DNA of 34,941 bases from Zooshikella ganghwensis DSM 15267 (GCF_000428585.1 NZ_AUAF01000041.1:1-34941), one strand, 5' to 3'. Counted from the stretch's first letter, positions 24,643 to 33,236 are shown. The notes: generated from the sequence alone by a model not told the origin. Program-made: numbers and translations.

Positions 24643-26280
24643 TTACGTTGTTATGTCTACGAGCTGATGTTGGATAGAAATTTTTTGTTGCGGGGGAACA
24701 CCTGGAGCAACATTCAAAGCCTGGACTTCTATTCCTTGTTTCATTAACCGTTTTTTAAAGTCATCAAGTTGAGCAGTCAGTTTATTTAATACCTGGCTAT
24801 GTTCTGCCCAAAATGTGGCTGATAATTTTCGCTCAAGTAATGTTAGCTGGACATAGAGTGTGCCAATTGGAGCAATGTCTAAGGCTAAAAATAAATCCCA
24901 TTTGGGCGTCTTGGTTCCATTTTTTCCTTGTTGTTCACGTTGCTCTAAATGAATATGGGCATGATCCAGCTGTTGGTTATGATAAATAGGCAATTCAAAG
25001 TTCCAGCTATTTAACAATGTTGGATCTTGACCAATAGTATGCTGTTGATGAAGTGACATGAGCTGACTTGAGTGTATTCTCAGAAGAGCGCCTTGCAGCA
25101 TTTTAAATAATTGGTCGATGTTGAATGTGTTGAATTCTTTACGGGGGGGGAGCCAGGGTAACAGGTAAGCAAGTGTAGGTTGATAGGGAGATGAGTGTGA
25201 CAGCATCGACGAGGCCGAAAGTAGATTGCTGGCAAGGTGTGGGTAGTGATTCACCAGTTGCTGTGCTGTGCGTAATAAAAGTGCTTTCAGGTCATGGCTT
25301 AATGAAGGCGACAAGAGTGGTAAATAGGATGAATATTGTGAAAGTGGTGTATTCAATAATTTTTGCTCCATAAATAGACCACTTTGCTGAAGCCATTGAG
25401 TCAGTTGCTCTGGTTGCTGTAATTGAGCAGCACTAGGCAAACGTTGTAATAACTGATTGATAGCTTGTTGCACTGTCGTTGGCAATTGCGCGAAGGATGT
25501 TGCTGCTTTAGCCTGAGGTAAATCCACCTTACTTTGTTGTAAATAGTAATAAGCCTGTGTTAAGGGCATTGAAGTACGCAGTGCTGTTTGTAAATTATTA
25601 CTTAATAACGCTTGATACCAAGGACCCAACGCAGTTAATTGGGTATGAATACGCCCTTCACGATATTGCAATAAGAGCTGACTATAAAGTTTTAAAGGCT
25701 GTTCTGAGTTAAGCCAGAGCTGTTGCTGATTGGCAAGCTGTATTAATGAATAATAACGGCCGCCTTGCCCTAGTGGCAGGGAGTGGTTTGCTACCCAGCT
25801 TTCTTTCGTTGTCGTAGCGATCACTTTAGCTGTCAGTGCAGTATTTTGACTGGTTTGTAATGACTGAACGAGTTGCTGAAAAAGTTCATCCTGAACAACT
25901 TTTACGGGTTGTTGACCTGGCGCTTTGAGTATCAGACCAAGGATATGTCCAGGTAAATAATTAAAAGCGGATGTTAATTTAAACGGCTTTCCTGCTACTT
26001 CAAGGGTGATAAGGTAATTTGCAGGTTCACTGATGGGGATGGCACCTCTAGGTATTGACGGTAATGCGTCAGGATCAGTCAATGAAGATGATTGGAAAAG
26101 GGGAATAGAAGCAAGCACGCGGGCTGATATTGTACTTGGGGAGGATGCTGCAGTCTGTGTGGCTAATAAAGTACGGAGCTGAGCAATTTGTTCTTCATTT
26201 AACTGCAATTTAGCTGTAGCGCTGATGTTGGATATTGGTCGAGGTGTAGGTGGGTCAACGGGCGAACCAGCATCAATCAT
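24643..26280 (-). CDS. FliK-like hook-length control protein
   Basis: FliK-type proteins measure hook length and trip FlhB. This protein has 545 residues. The long, Gln/Leu/Ser-rich first 400 residues are low in recognisable domains. The C-terminal Flg_hook-type domain (about 415-530) shows WNFELPIYHNQQLDHAHIHL, then EQREQQ and WDLFLALDIAPIGTLYVQLT, and SATFWAEHSQVLNKLTAQLD, as in PF02120. It is on the opposite strand to the flagellar operons and paired with the FlhB-like gene. It may be the hook ruler itself or a second family member; no other fliK is in the window. Confidence 0.85.
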   Translation of the reverse strand: MIDAGSPVDPPTPRPISNISATAKLQLNEEQIAQLRTLLATQTAASSPSTISARVLASIPLFQSSSLTDPDALPSIPRGAIPISEPANYLITLEVAGKPFKLTSAFNYLPGHILGLILKAPGQQPVKVVQDELFQQLVQSLQTSQNTALTAKVIATTTKESWVANHSLPLGQGGRYYSLIQLANQQQLWLNSEQPLKLYSQLLLQYREGRIHTQLTALGPWYQALLSNNLQTALRTSMPLTQAYYYLQQSKVDLPQAKAATSFAQLPTTVQQAINQLLQRLPSAAQLQQPEQLTQWLQQSGLFMEQKLLNTPLSQYSSYLPLLSPSLSHDLKALLLRTAQQLVNHYPHLASNLLSASSMLSHSSPYQPTLAYLLPWLPPRKEFNTFNIDQLFKMLQGALLRIHSSQLMSLHQQHTIGQDPTLLNSWNFELPIYHNQQLDHAHIHLEQREQQGKNGTKTPKWDLFLALDIAPIGTLYVQLTLLERKLSATFWAEHSQVLNKLTAQLDDFKKRLMKQGIEVQALNVAPGVPPQQKISIQHQLVDITT

Positions 26281-26476
26281 CAGCGGGTATCCTTAAAGTA
26301 GTTTCTTACCAGTATAGTTGTTAACAGCCTTCGTTGCGTAAAGTACCCTTTTAGTCAGTGTGATTTTGGTAAAAGCGTAAGATAAGATTGCCATTTGTAA
26401 GACAGTAGCGGGATAATTGTGTATAAAAATTCAAACTATTGCCAACCAACTTATTAAATTAAAAAGTATTAAATCA

Positions 26477-26493
26477 CTCTCTTATAAAGAGAG
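26477..26493. repeat. Perfect 7-bp hairpin in the divergent region
   Basis: CTCTCTT-ATA-AAGAGAG is a tight stem-loop without a following T-run. Confidence 0.4.
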
Positions 26494-26891
26494 GTGCTGT
26501 TAGAGAGCGTAAAAAACCTTTATTTTTGGTGTAGTAAAGAGTGACTGAGCAAGTTTTACTGATAATCAAAAAATAGAGAAAATAAGCATTGATGAAACAA
26601 ATAAGGTGTTGCGTGCTGATTTGTAATAAATTATGATCACATAAAGCTACAAAGCAATTATTTATAATTTGGCTAGCGTAATAAATATAATCGTTTACTG
26701 ATAAATAAGCTACGAATTTAATAAGTGAATTTTATTCGTTCTCCAGATATCCTCTATGGTGTTAACAAGGTAGTTAAGAATAGAGTGATGTTTTGTGTGT
26801 TTTTACTCATAACAACGGGTCTTAGGGGGATACCAATAAAGGTCTATTGACTTCATTGGAAAGGATAAAAGCTGAATCCTGAGGGCTGTAT

Positions 26892-26932
26892 GTTACTTAG
26901 ATATACCCGCAACGAAGGATATAGTAAGTAAC
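26892..26932. repeat. Inverted repeat GTTACTTA/TAAGTAAC
   Basis: Perfect 8-bp arms (26892-26899, 26925-26932) enclose a TATACCC-GAAGGATATA core at 26902-26923. It lies 200 nt upstream of the first unknown secreted-protein gene and could be part of its 5' leader or a mobile-element end. Confidence 0.4.
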
Positions 26933-27131
26933 TTACACTTCTGTGGACGAGTGTCGAAACTACTTTTAAATGAAGACTTGAACGTTAGTATAGCTTTGCA
27001 TGACAAAGTAGATAGTATGAGTAGTTATACGGCAAAAGCTGTATATGGGCAGTAAAAAACTCAAGGGATTGGACTATATTGGTTTGGTAACACTCATTAA
27101 AAAAATAAATACTCTGCTCAATGGAGGAAAC

Positions 27132-29015
27132 ATGAACAAAATTACTCGCGCTATTATTGCAGGACTTGGGGGCGCCTTATTGAGTTCTGCGGTATCCGCG
27201 GCACCATTACTCTCATCAACCAGCTTACCACTTACGGGTGATGATTTAATCCAAGCGTCTAATTACTTTACGTCTGAAGCTGAACTCCAGCAGTTTGCAA
27301 AATTCGTTAAAGGTTTAGATGTTTTTCCTGACCATAAAAACCCAACCTCCATCGCCCAGATGGAAAATAAACAAATTAAAAAGCAATACTATATTCCACC
27401 CTATTTTCAAGCACCCAGAGATCAACAAGTAGCAGGTGCTGTAGAGATAGCTGATTATGCATTAAAGCTAATGGCTGGTGTACAGACAACGGCAAGATCA
27501 TTTAATTTTAACCTTGTTGAATATACCGCCCGCCAACAAGAAATCCAACGTTACGAAAAGTCACTCATAGCGTTTGAGAAAATGTATGAGAAAGCTATAG
27601 AAAACAGTGAAATATCTAAAGCTGAAATTATTAAGCAAGCTATTGTAGAGTTAAAACAACAAATTGCTGGCTTAAAAGATCAGCAACAACAAGGCCAGCA
27701 ACAAGGGCAACAAGGTCTGGAGGAAATGTACGATACATTACGCCAGGAAGTTGCTAATCAGGTAAGGATGGATTTGGCTATGCTTGGTGTACAAGCAACG
27801 TCAGAAGAGCTGAGCTTATTTAACAGTAATGAGTCGCAAAAAATTCTGCAAGCGATGACATCCATGATGGCTAGAGCTAATGCCGAAGGTCAGTTTGGGG
27901 TTCAGCAAGGTGTCTTTACTCAGGGGTATAACCAAAAAGAAATGGAGTATATCCGGGTATACCGCTTAATTCGGAATGATGTAAAAGTATCAGCATTGTC
28001 AACAACAGCTGTATACGCTAAAGCCGCTGCATTAACCTCTCGTGTAGATGCCTCAGAAGATGATCCACTGACCAACAGCAGTGGAGTGGCAAATGCCCCC
28101 CGTTTTTATCTAGCGGTGAATGGTGGCTCTAATGGTCGTTGTGGTAACACACGCAGCTGTAATGTCGTTATTGACTTAACCAGTCAAGGTGCATATTCAG
28201 CTTTGGCTAAGACGGGAGCGAAAATTTTCCCCGTTGTTTTTGAAGCGGATGTTAAATTCAAGCAACCCGACTTTGATGGTACTTTAACATGTGACTTTAA
28301 AACAGGTTGGCAAGCAGAAGGACGCGCTGATGTTAAAGATGGTGGCGTTATTTATGATGGCGACGTTTATAACCGCATAAAATACTCGTCACTTGAAGAT
28401 GGTGGATGTGATTATCAAATTCGCCAGGGCGATAAAGACTCTGCTGCTTTTCATACCATCAACTATTTGTATAAAAACTACATGCAGTTGAAAAATCAAC
28501 GTGCCATTAAATCAAAAGAGGAAAAAGACCGCTATCAGCAGTATGTAACCAGTGAAGTACAGCGCCATGCCAACATGTCTCAACAGGATAATGGCTGGGA
28601 GTGGTATTCGTTAACTACTTGGACGCGCGCATTTGGTCGTGGTTGGGGAACTGCTGTTAGCTTCGTAGTAGGTGCCGCAAGAAACTTCTATTGGCATACA
28701 CGGATTGAAGATACGTCTAATTATGACCGGGTGAAATTTTCAACCACTATAAAAGAGTTTAATACAGTACAAAACGTTCGTTTTACATTTGATGCAAACC
28801 CAACACTATGCTGGAAGTCTGAAGGTTTTGGTAATAAGTTTTTATCCGCTTGTCCTTCTGCTGAGTATGACGATAAAGCTGATACTGATTTAGGTAGGAC
28901 ACAGCAAACCTGTCAGGATCAAAGCTTTACCACTGACTGTACTGATCAGATTGAGCAAAATGAGCAAAACCAAACAACAGATGAAAATGGTGTAATTCAG
29001 GATCCTTGGGCATAA
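27132..29015 (+). CDS. Unknown secreted protein, paralogue A (eight-cysteine family)
   Basis: I do not recognise this 627-residue protein. A signal peptide (residues 1-23, cleaved after SSAVSA) starts at the ATG with SD GGAGG 4 nt ahead. N-terminal domain: LPLTGDDLIQASNYF, GLDVFPDHKNPTSI, YYIPPYFQAP. The centre (about 110-240) is a long helical, coiled-coil-like stretch with a Gln-rich run (DQQQQGQQQGQQGLEEM). The C-terminal half has eight cysteines shared with paralogue D in GRCGNTRSCNVVIDL, LTCDFK, GCDYQIRQGDKDSAAFHT, TLCWKS, SACPS, TCQD and DCTD, so four disulfides are likely. The two paralogues align end to end and have the same length. A strong terminator follows. Likely periplasmic, surface or released; function unknown. 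Confidence 0.8.
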   Translation: MNKITRAIIAGLGGALLSSAVSAAPLLSSTSLPLTGDDLIQASNYFTSEAELQQFAKFVKGLDVFPDHKNPTSIAQMENKQIKKQYYIPPYFQAPRDQQVAGAVEIADYALKLMAGVQTTARSFNFNLVEYTARQQEIQRYEKSLIAFEKMYEKAIENSEISKAEIIKQAIVELKQQIAGLKDQQQQGQQQGQQGLEEMYDTLRQEVANQVRMDLAMLGVQATSEELSLFNSNESQKILQAMTSMMARANAEGQFGVQQGVFTQGYNQKEMEYIRVYRLIRNDVKVSALSTTAVYAKAAALTSRVDASEDDPLTNSSGVANAPRFYLAVNGGSNGRCGNTRSCNVVIDLTSQGAYSALAKTGAKIFPVVFEADVKFKQPDFDGTLTCDFKTGWQAEGRADVKDGGVIYDGDVYNRIKYSSLEDGGCDYQIRQGDKDSAAFHTINYLYKNYMQLKNQRAIKSKEEKDRYQQYVTSEVQRHANMSQQDNGWEWYSLTTWTRAFGRGWGTAVSFVVGAARNFYWHTRIEDTSNYDRVKFSTTIKEFNTVQNVRFTFDANPTLCWKSEGFGNKFLSACPSAEYDDKADTDLGRTQQTCQDQSFTTDCTDQIEQNEQNQTTDENGVIQDPWA

Positions 29016-29023
29016 GCAGCAAT

Positions 29024-29050
29024 AAAAAGGGGGAGGATTCCCCCTTTTTT
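29024..29050 (+). terminator. Rho-independent terminator after paralogue A
   Basis: AAAAAGGGGG (29024-29033) and CCCCCTTTTTT (29040-29050) with a 6-nt loop form a GC-core stem ending in a T-run, 9 nt after the stop codon. It separates paralogue A from the three genes that follow. Confidence 0.9.
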
Positions 29051-29086
29051 AATTTTGTATTATATACCCTTCGCTGAGGGGATATG

Positions 29087-29109
29087 TACTCCTTTAATTA
29101 AAGGGTACG
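29087..29109. repeat. Near-palindrome upstream of gene B
   Basis: GTACTCC-TTTAATTAAA-GGGTAC is almost self-complementary around a TTTAATTAAA core. It lies 70 nt before gene B and could be an operator for the B-C-D operon. Confidence 0.35.
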
Positions 29110-29178
29110 TTTGACCTTATTATGGGAAAGGCTAGTGCTTGTTAAGACAGCGCTTTTATGCTGAGGGAATAGTAAAAC

Positions 29179-30186
29179 ATGAAAATTTATCGAGTTATCG
29201 GACTCATTGTCAGTTATCTATTGGTGTTAATGAACAGCGGTTGGAGCTATGGACAGACTGAAACTGATACGCACTATGAGTTTTGGAATCGGCCGGTAGA
29301 AATTTCTAGAAATCCGGATGTGCTTTACTTTCCACCTAAAGTTGCTGTGACGCTTGTCGATCAAAATAAGCAACCTGTTCAAATCAGCCACCGACTTTAT
29401 CAACTTTTATCATCTAATCTGGAAGATTATTTTCCAGGCGTTGTGGTAGATGACTTTGTTGATAACTATTGGGATATTAAAGTTCAACCGCAGGTCGGCG
29501 AAAATAATTCGATTTTTCTGCCTTATTTTATGCAAATGACTGTTGCATGTATGAAAAGCTTAACAGTTTTAGATGATGCCTTTGAGCTAGAAAAAGCCAT
29601 TATTGACAGTGACGAGTATGTAGCTAATGCGGGTGATGTTGAGCAAGTAATTAAAGCACTACTCGGGAAATACCAACCTATTGCTAATAAAATGTTGCAG
29701 GCCTATAAAAAGGATCGTTGTGATCTAAGCAATAATAATTACAGAATGGCACCTGTTGTCCAAGAGCGGCTGATGCTCGTGCTGGAAAAAGTACTCAAAG
29801 GTAAAAATGATTTCAGAGTGTCATCCGCTGATTTATTTGTTTTTTCAAAAACATTCGAATCCTTTTACTTCGGTAGTCAGGGTTTATGGGTGAGAAAGTC
29901 ATTGAATCTTCTGAAAGAAACACTTACCTCCACGTTGGGTAAATTTACGAGTATCGCTAGTATTTCTGCTTTTGAAAAAGAGCATGATAGCTTTTGGCAG
30001 TTTTTACGTGAAACTTCATTGGTGGATCAGGAAATTAAAAATATTACTGATTATTGTGTCGTTAATACTGACGATTTATTTCAACCATTTAGTTTTACTG
30101 ATTGTAAAGCGCAGTCTCCATTAATGTTGATCAAGCTGACGCTTGGTAATCAGTCGTCTTTAGTTGTTGGAGTAGAACAACCATGA
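29179..30186 (+). CDS. Unknown secreted protein B
   Basis: A 335-residue protein I do not recognise. Residues 1-25 are a signal peptide (hydrophobic core VIGLIVSYLLVLMNSG, likely cut after SYG). The mature part is mixed: an early beta-type stretch (VLYFPPKVAVTLVDQNKQPV), a middle helical region and four cysteines (VACMKS, DRCDLS, DYCVVN, TDCKAQ) that could form two disulfides. No catalytic motif or further membrane segment is visible. Its stop overlaps gene C by ATGA, so B and C are translationally coupled, and the paralogue-D gene follows. The locus suggests work at the envelope or outside the cell with A and D; this is inference. Confidence 0.75.
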   Translation: MKIYRVIGLIVSYLLVLMNSGWSYGQTETDTHYEFWNRPVEISRNPDVLYFPPKVAVTLVDQNKQPVQISHRLYQLLSSNLEDYFPGVVVDDFVDNYWDIKVQPQVGENNSIFLPYFMQMTVACMKSLTVLDDAFELEKAIIDSDEYVANAGDVEQVIKALLGKYQPIANKMLQAYKKDRCDLSNNNYRMAPVVQERLMLVLEKVLKGKNDFRVSSADLFVFSKTFESFYFGSQGLWVRKSLNLLKETLTSTLGKFTSIASISAFEKEHDSFWQFLRETSLVDQEIKNITDYCVVNTDDLFQPFSFTDCKAQSPLMLIKLTLGNQSSLVVGVEQP

Positions 30187-30743
30187 GTGTGAAAAAAAAG
30201 TATGCTTTATTAAGTGTTGTTGTTATTGCGGCAGGAGCTACTATATGGCTCTTGCCTGGTCAGGAGGACGAGGCTCACTCTCAACCATCTAGTTTACAAA
30301 GTGTTAAGTCTCAGCTTTCGCCATCATCTAATGAACAAAGGGCGATGATAGCGTCGCCATCAGCAAATAATCACCAAGTGCAAGAACTGGATGAAATCGC
30401 TAAAAATGCGCTACAAGCGCCACAATCTGACGTATTAAATGATGAGGTCGAAGAAAGTATTGCTGAGTCTCCACAGGATTTAATTCATGAAGCGGTAAGA
30501 CAGGCACGGGAAGAAAAAGTAAGACTAGCCTTGAATACTGTCCGGCAACGTACTGCCCAGATAACCCGAGAGGATATTGTTGCCGAGCAGCAACAACTTA
30601 AGGCGGTGCGTGACAAGCTTGAAAATATTGAAGTTAAGCCACCACAAATTGCTGAGTTTACTGATGAGGCGGGGATTAAATGGAATAAATTAACTTATGC
30701 AAATGGTGAAGTTAAATATGAGCTAGTATCATTTCCTGAGTAG
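30183..30743 (+). CDS. Unknown membrane-anchored coiled-coil protein C
   Basis: A 186-residue protein with a short basic N-terminus, one membrane helix (about residues 6-24, YALLSVVVIAAGATIWLLPG), a Ser/Gln/Pro-rich spacer (about 30-75), a charged helical stretch (about 85-150: LIHEAVRQAREEKVRLALNT, EQQQLKAVRDKLENIE) and a small C-terminal piece with EAGIKWNKLTYANGEVKYEL. The helix lacks a lipobox and reads as an uncleaved anchor with the rest in the periplasm. No known family is apparent. The start overlaps gene B's stop (ATGA); gene D begins 82 nt later. Confidence 0.75.
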   Translation: MSVKKKYALLSVVVIAAGATIWLLPGQEDEAHSQPSSLQSVKSQLSPSSNEQRAMIASPSANNHQVQELDEIAKNALQAPQSDVLNDEVEESIAESPQDLIHEAVRQAREEKVRLALNTVRQRTAQITREDIVAEQQQLKAVRDKLENIEVKPPQIAEFTDEAGIKWNKLTYANGEVKYELVSFPE

Positions 30744-30825
30744 TCTATCCAGCCGTAAAAAAACTGTAGTAAATGTCTGGAGCGGGATGAATGTAATAGG
30801 ATAAGTTTTTAAGAGATAAGGAAGT

Positions 30826-32709
30826 ATGAATAAACTCATTGTTCGCAGTATTATATTACTTATTTGCACTTTTAGTGTGTGTGCTTTTTCGGCCCCAATA
30901 TCATTGCCAGGACGACTACCATTATCGGGAGAAGATCTCGATATTGCGAGTGATCAATATCGAGGTGCATTATTACAGCAGTTTCAGGAATTTATTTTAG
31001 GCTTAACGGTTTTTCCTGACCATGCTAACCCTACCAGCATTGATGCCCTCAATGACCTTTCAACAGATAAAACATATTATTTATTGCCCTATTATCAACC
31101 TACAGATAAATACCCTGTTGCAGGTGTTCAAGAAGTAGCGGATAACGCATTGAAGGTGATTGCTTCCCTTCAAGATTTAGTCACTTCTGCGGATGTGGCC
31201 TTAGTGTATTATGAACAAATCACAAAAGAACGTGTATCTATCGAGTCTTTGCGTCAGCATGTAAAGGCGCAAATGACGCGAGCGCAACGAGAGGGTAATC
31301 ATACAGCACTGGCTTACTTAAAGCAGGTTGATCAGAGTTTGGCAGAGCAAGATCTTGTATTAGCCAATAAGCTTGTTGAGTTGCACGCAAAGGGTGAGCA
31401 AGGTTTGAGTGAGTTAACGGTGGCTTTGCGTAAGGAGTTGGTTCAAGAAATAGTCAAGTCCATGGCGACCTTAGGTTATCAGGTAACAGCTGATGAGCAA
31501 GCTATGTTGTTTAGTGATCAGGTTAAACAACAGGTTGAAGGTATTCTGACGGTTACTGCAAAAGCGGTACATGCTATGGACTTTGGGGTGAGGCAAGGAC
31601 TACTGTTGAGTGGTTATACCCAACAGGAAATGGCTTTTCTGGATTATTATTATCAATTACGTCCTGATATACGCTTAGTTGATATCCAACCACAACAGTT
31701 GCATGTTTCTATGGCGGGTATGTCAGTTAATCAACCTCGTGATGACAACCCTATAGTTGATAATAATGCGATCGTATCCGCACCTAGGTTATATAAAGGT
31801 GTCAATATTCAACAAAATGGCAAGTGTGGGAAGTATAAGCAGTGTAATGTCATGATTGATTTTACCTATATTGGTGCAATGATGGCAAAAACTGCGCAAT
31901 GGGGTGTTATGGCGCTTCCGGTGGTGCTAACAGCCGATGTAAAAGTACAGCCACCTCAGTTAAAAGGATCAATGCACTGTCAATTGGATAAACAGTGGTT
32001 TAATTCAGGACGCACAGCAACTCGTGACCAATACGCAATTTATTATGACGATGCTTTTAGTGGCTTGTTTAATACAGTACAAAAACCATGTCGATGGAAT
32101 GTAAGACAGGGTGAGCATGATGCAACTCGTTTTTACACCACACAGGCTTTTATGAAGTATTATCAGCAGCAAGGAATTCAGCGGGTTTTAAAGTCTAATA
32201 CTGAACAGCAGCAGTATGGAGACTATATTCAACAAGAACTGGATTATTGGCAGGCAAGAGAGCCGTCAGTAGTAGATTGGCGTTGGAAAAACTTTTTAAG
32301 CTGGAAAGATTTTTACGCAAACGACTGGCATACTAACGTAAAAAGTATTATTCAAAAACAGCGGAACAGTTTTTGGCAGTTGACTATTGATCTGAATGAT
32401 TCCATCAAGTTTGAGGAAAGAGTCGATACGAGCGAATCTGAAATTCATCAGTTTATTTTGGACGCTATGCCGAATTTCTGTTGGAAGTCTTCCATGGGGC
32501 AAACACAGTTCTTATCTGCTTGTCCGAAGCGAGGTAACTATCAAGCCAGAGCGGATCATGATGTGGGTAAAAGCATAAAACTGTGCGAAGGGAATCCTTT
32601 TTCGCTGAACTGTCTGGATATGATTGAACGCATTAATAGACAACTGGAAACAGATGACCAAGGTGTAATTCGCGAACCGGTGACTAGCTTTATGTTGTGG
32701 GAACACTAG
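30826..32709 (+). CDS. Unknown secreted protein, paralogue D (eight-cysteine family)
   Basis: A 627-residue paralogue of protein A with the same layout. Signal peptide: about residues 1-22 (IILLICTFSVCAFSA). Shared blocks: LPLSGEDLDIASDQY, GLTVFPDHANPTSI, YYLLPYYQP, GYTQQEMAFLDYYYQLRPDI, GKCGKYKQCNVMIDF, CRWNVRQGEHDATRFYT, FCWKSSMGQTQFLSACPK and GVIREP at the end. All eight C-terminal cysteines are conserved. The central helical region diverges most and lacks the Gln run of A. The SD AAGGA is well placed. It is third in a B-C-D operon, so it may be expressed separately from A. Function unknown. Confidence 0.8.
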   Translation: MNKLIVRSIILLICTFSVCAFSAPISLPGRLPLSGEDLDIASDQYRGALLQQFQEFILGLTVFPDHANPTSIDALNDLSTDKTYYLLPYYQPTDKYPVAGVQEVADNALKVIASLQDLVTSADVALVYYEQITKERVSIESLRQHVKAQMTRAQREGNHTALAYLKQVDQSLAEQDLVLANKLVELHAKGEQGLSELTVALRKELVQEIVKSMATLGYQVTADEQAMLFSDQVKQQVEGILTVTAKAVHAMDFGVRQGLLLSGYTQQEMAFLDYYYQLRPDIRLVDIQPQQLHVSMAGMSVNQPRDDNPIVDNNAIVSAPRLYKGVNIQQNGKCGKYKQCNVMIDFTYIGAMMAKTAQWGVMALPVVLTADVKVQPPQLKGSMHCQLDKQWFNSGRTATRDQYAIYYDDAFSGLFNTVQKPCRWNVRQGEHDATRFYTTQAFMKYYQQQGIQRVLKSNTEQQQYGDYIQQELDYWQAREPSVVDWRWKNFLSWKDFYANDWHTNVKSIIQKQRNSFWQLTIDLNDSIKFEERVDTSESEIHQFILDAMPNFCWKSSMGQTQFLSACPKRGNYQARADHDVGKSIKLCEGNPFSLNCLDMIERINRQLETDDQGVIREPVTSFMLWEH

Positions 32710-32797
32710 TTTGTATAATTATTCTAAAGTTATATACTATAATTGTATTATTTTTTCAGTAAAGTTGTAATGTGCAGTATTGTCAAAAGGCTTAGTA

Positions 32798-33220
32798 ATG
32801 AGTTTAGTGGTGGATGATAATTACACTATACATCAATCGTTGTATAAAGCGGCAGTTGACTTGGCAGAACAGCGCTATCCTGATGGGTGGGCTGGTGCAG
32901 CAGCACTTCGAACTAATAGTGGTAAAATTTTAACAAGTATTTCACCTGCGATTAAACAAGAAGGTTTAGGGCTTTGTATGGAGGTGGGTGCGATTTGCGA
33001 GGCCCATAAGCTTAATGAGGAGGTTACTCATAGTTTATGTATGTCCAGGTCAGATAACCAAACTTCATTTGTTATTCTTTCGCCATGTGGAATTTGCCAG
33101 GAACGATTATTTCACTGGGGTTATGATGTACAAGTGGCAGTGACTAATGCGGAGAATCAGCTAATATTTAAGCCGCTTAAAGCACTAATGCCTCATCACT
33201 GGTATCAGGCTTTTGAGTAA
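32798..33220 (+). CDS. Blasticidin-S-deaminase-like cytidine deaminase
   Basis: A 140-residue zinc-dependent nucleoside deaminase. Zinc ligands are visible: Cys60 in CMEVGAI with Glu62 as proton shuttle (normally Cys/His-Ala-Glu), and Cys97/Cys100 in LSPCGIC. The tail QERLFHWGYDVQVAVTNAEN and PLKALMPHHWYQAF resembles blasticidin-S deaminase (CGRCRQVLLDLHP and LLPSGYVW) more than housekeeping Cdd. It probably deaminates a cytidine-like nucleoside; the true substrate cannot be read from the sequence. ATG at 32798 is chosen for its AAGG 7 nt upstream over the TTG at 32780. Met replaces the usual Ala between Cys and Glu. Confidence 0.85.
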   Translation: MSLVVDDNYTIHQSLYKAAVDLAEQRYPDGWAGAAALRTNSGKILTSISPAIKQEGLGLCMEVGAICEAHKLNEEVTHSLCMSRSDNQTSFVILSPCGICQERLFHWGYDVQVAVTNAENQLIFKPLKALMPHHWYQAFE

Positions 33221-33236
33221 AGGATTAATAGGTATA

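Larger units (their letters stand above)
26281..27131. other. 850-nt non-coding divergent region
   Basis: This AT-rich stretch lies between the minus-strand FliK-like gene and the first unknown secreted-protein gene. I see no convincing gene; a 29-codon upstream extension at 27045 is rejected. It holds an 11-bp inverted pair (CCTTCGTTGCG at 26328-26338, CGCAACGAAGG at 26908-26918), a CTCTCTT-ATA-AAGAGAG hairpin at 26477-26493 and GTTACTTA/TAAGTAAC arms at 26892-26899 and 26925-26932. Divergent promoters are expected here but none is clear. Confidence 0.6.

Noticed and set aside
27045-27131. 29-codon N-terminal extension of paralogue A
   Set aside because: The internal ATG at 27132 has a GGAGG SD 4 nt ahead and begins a clean signal peptide; starting at 27045 would bury that peptide.
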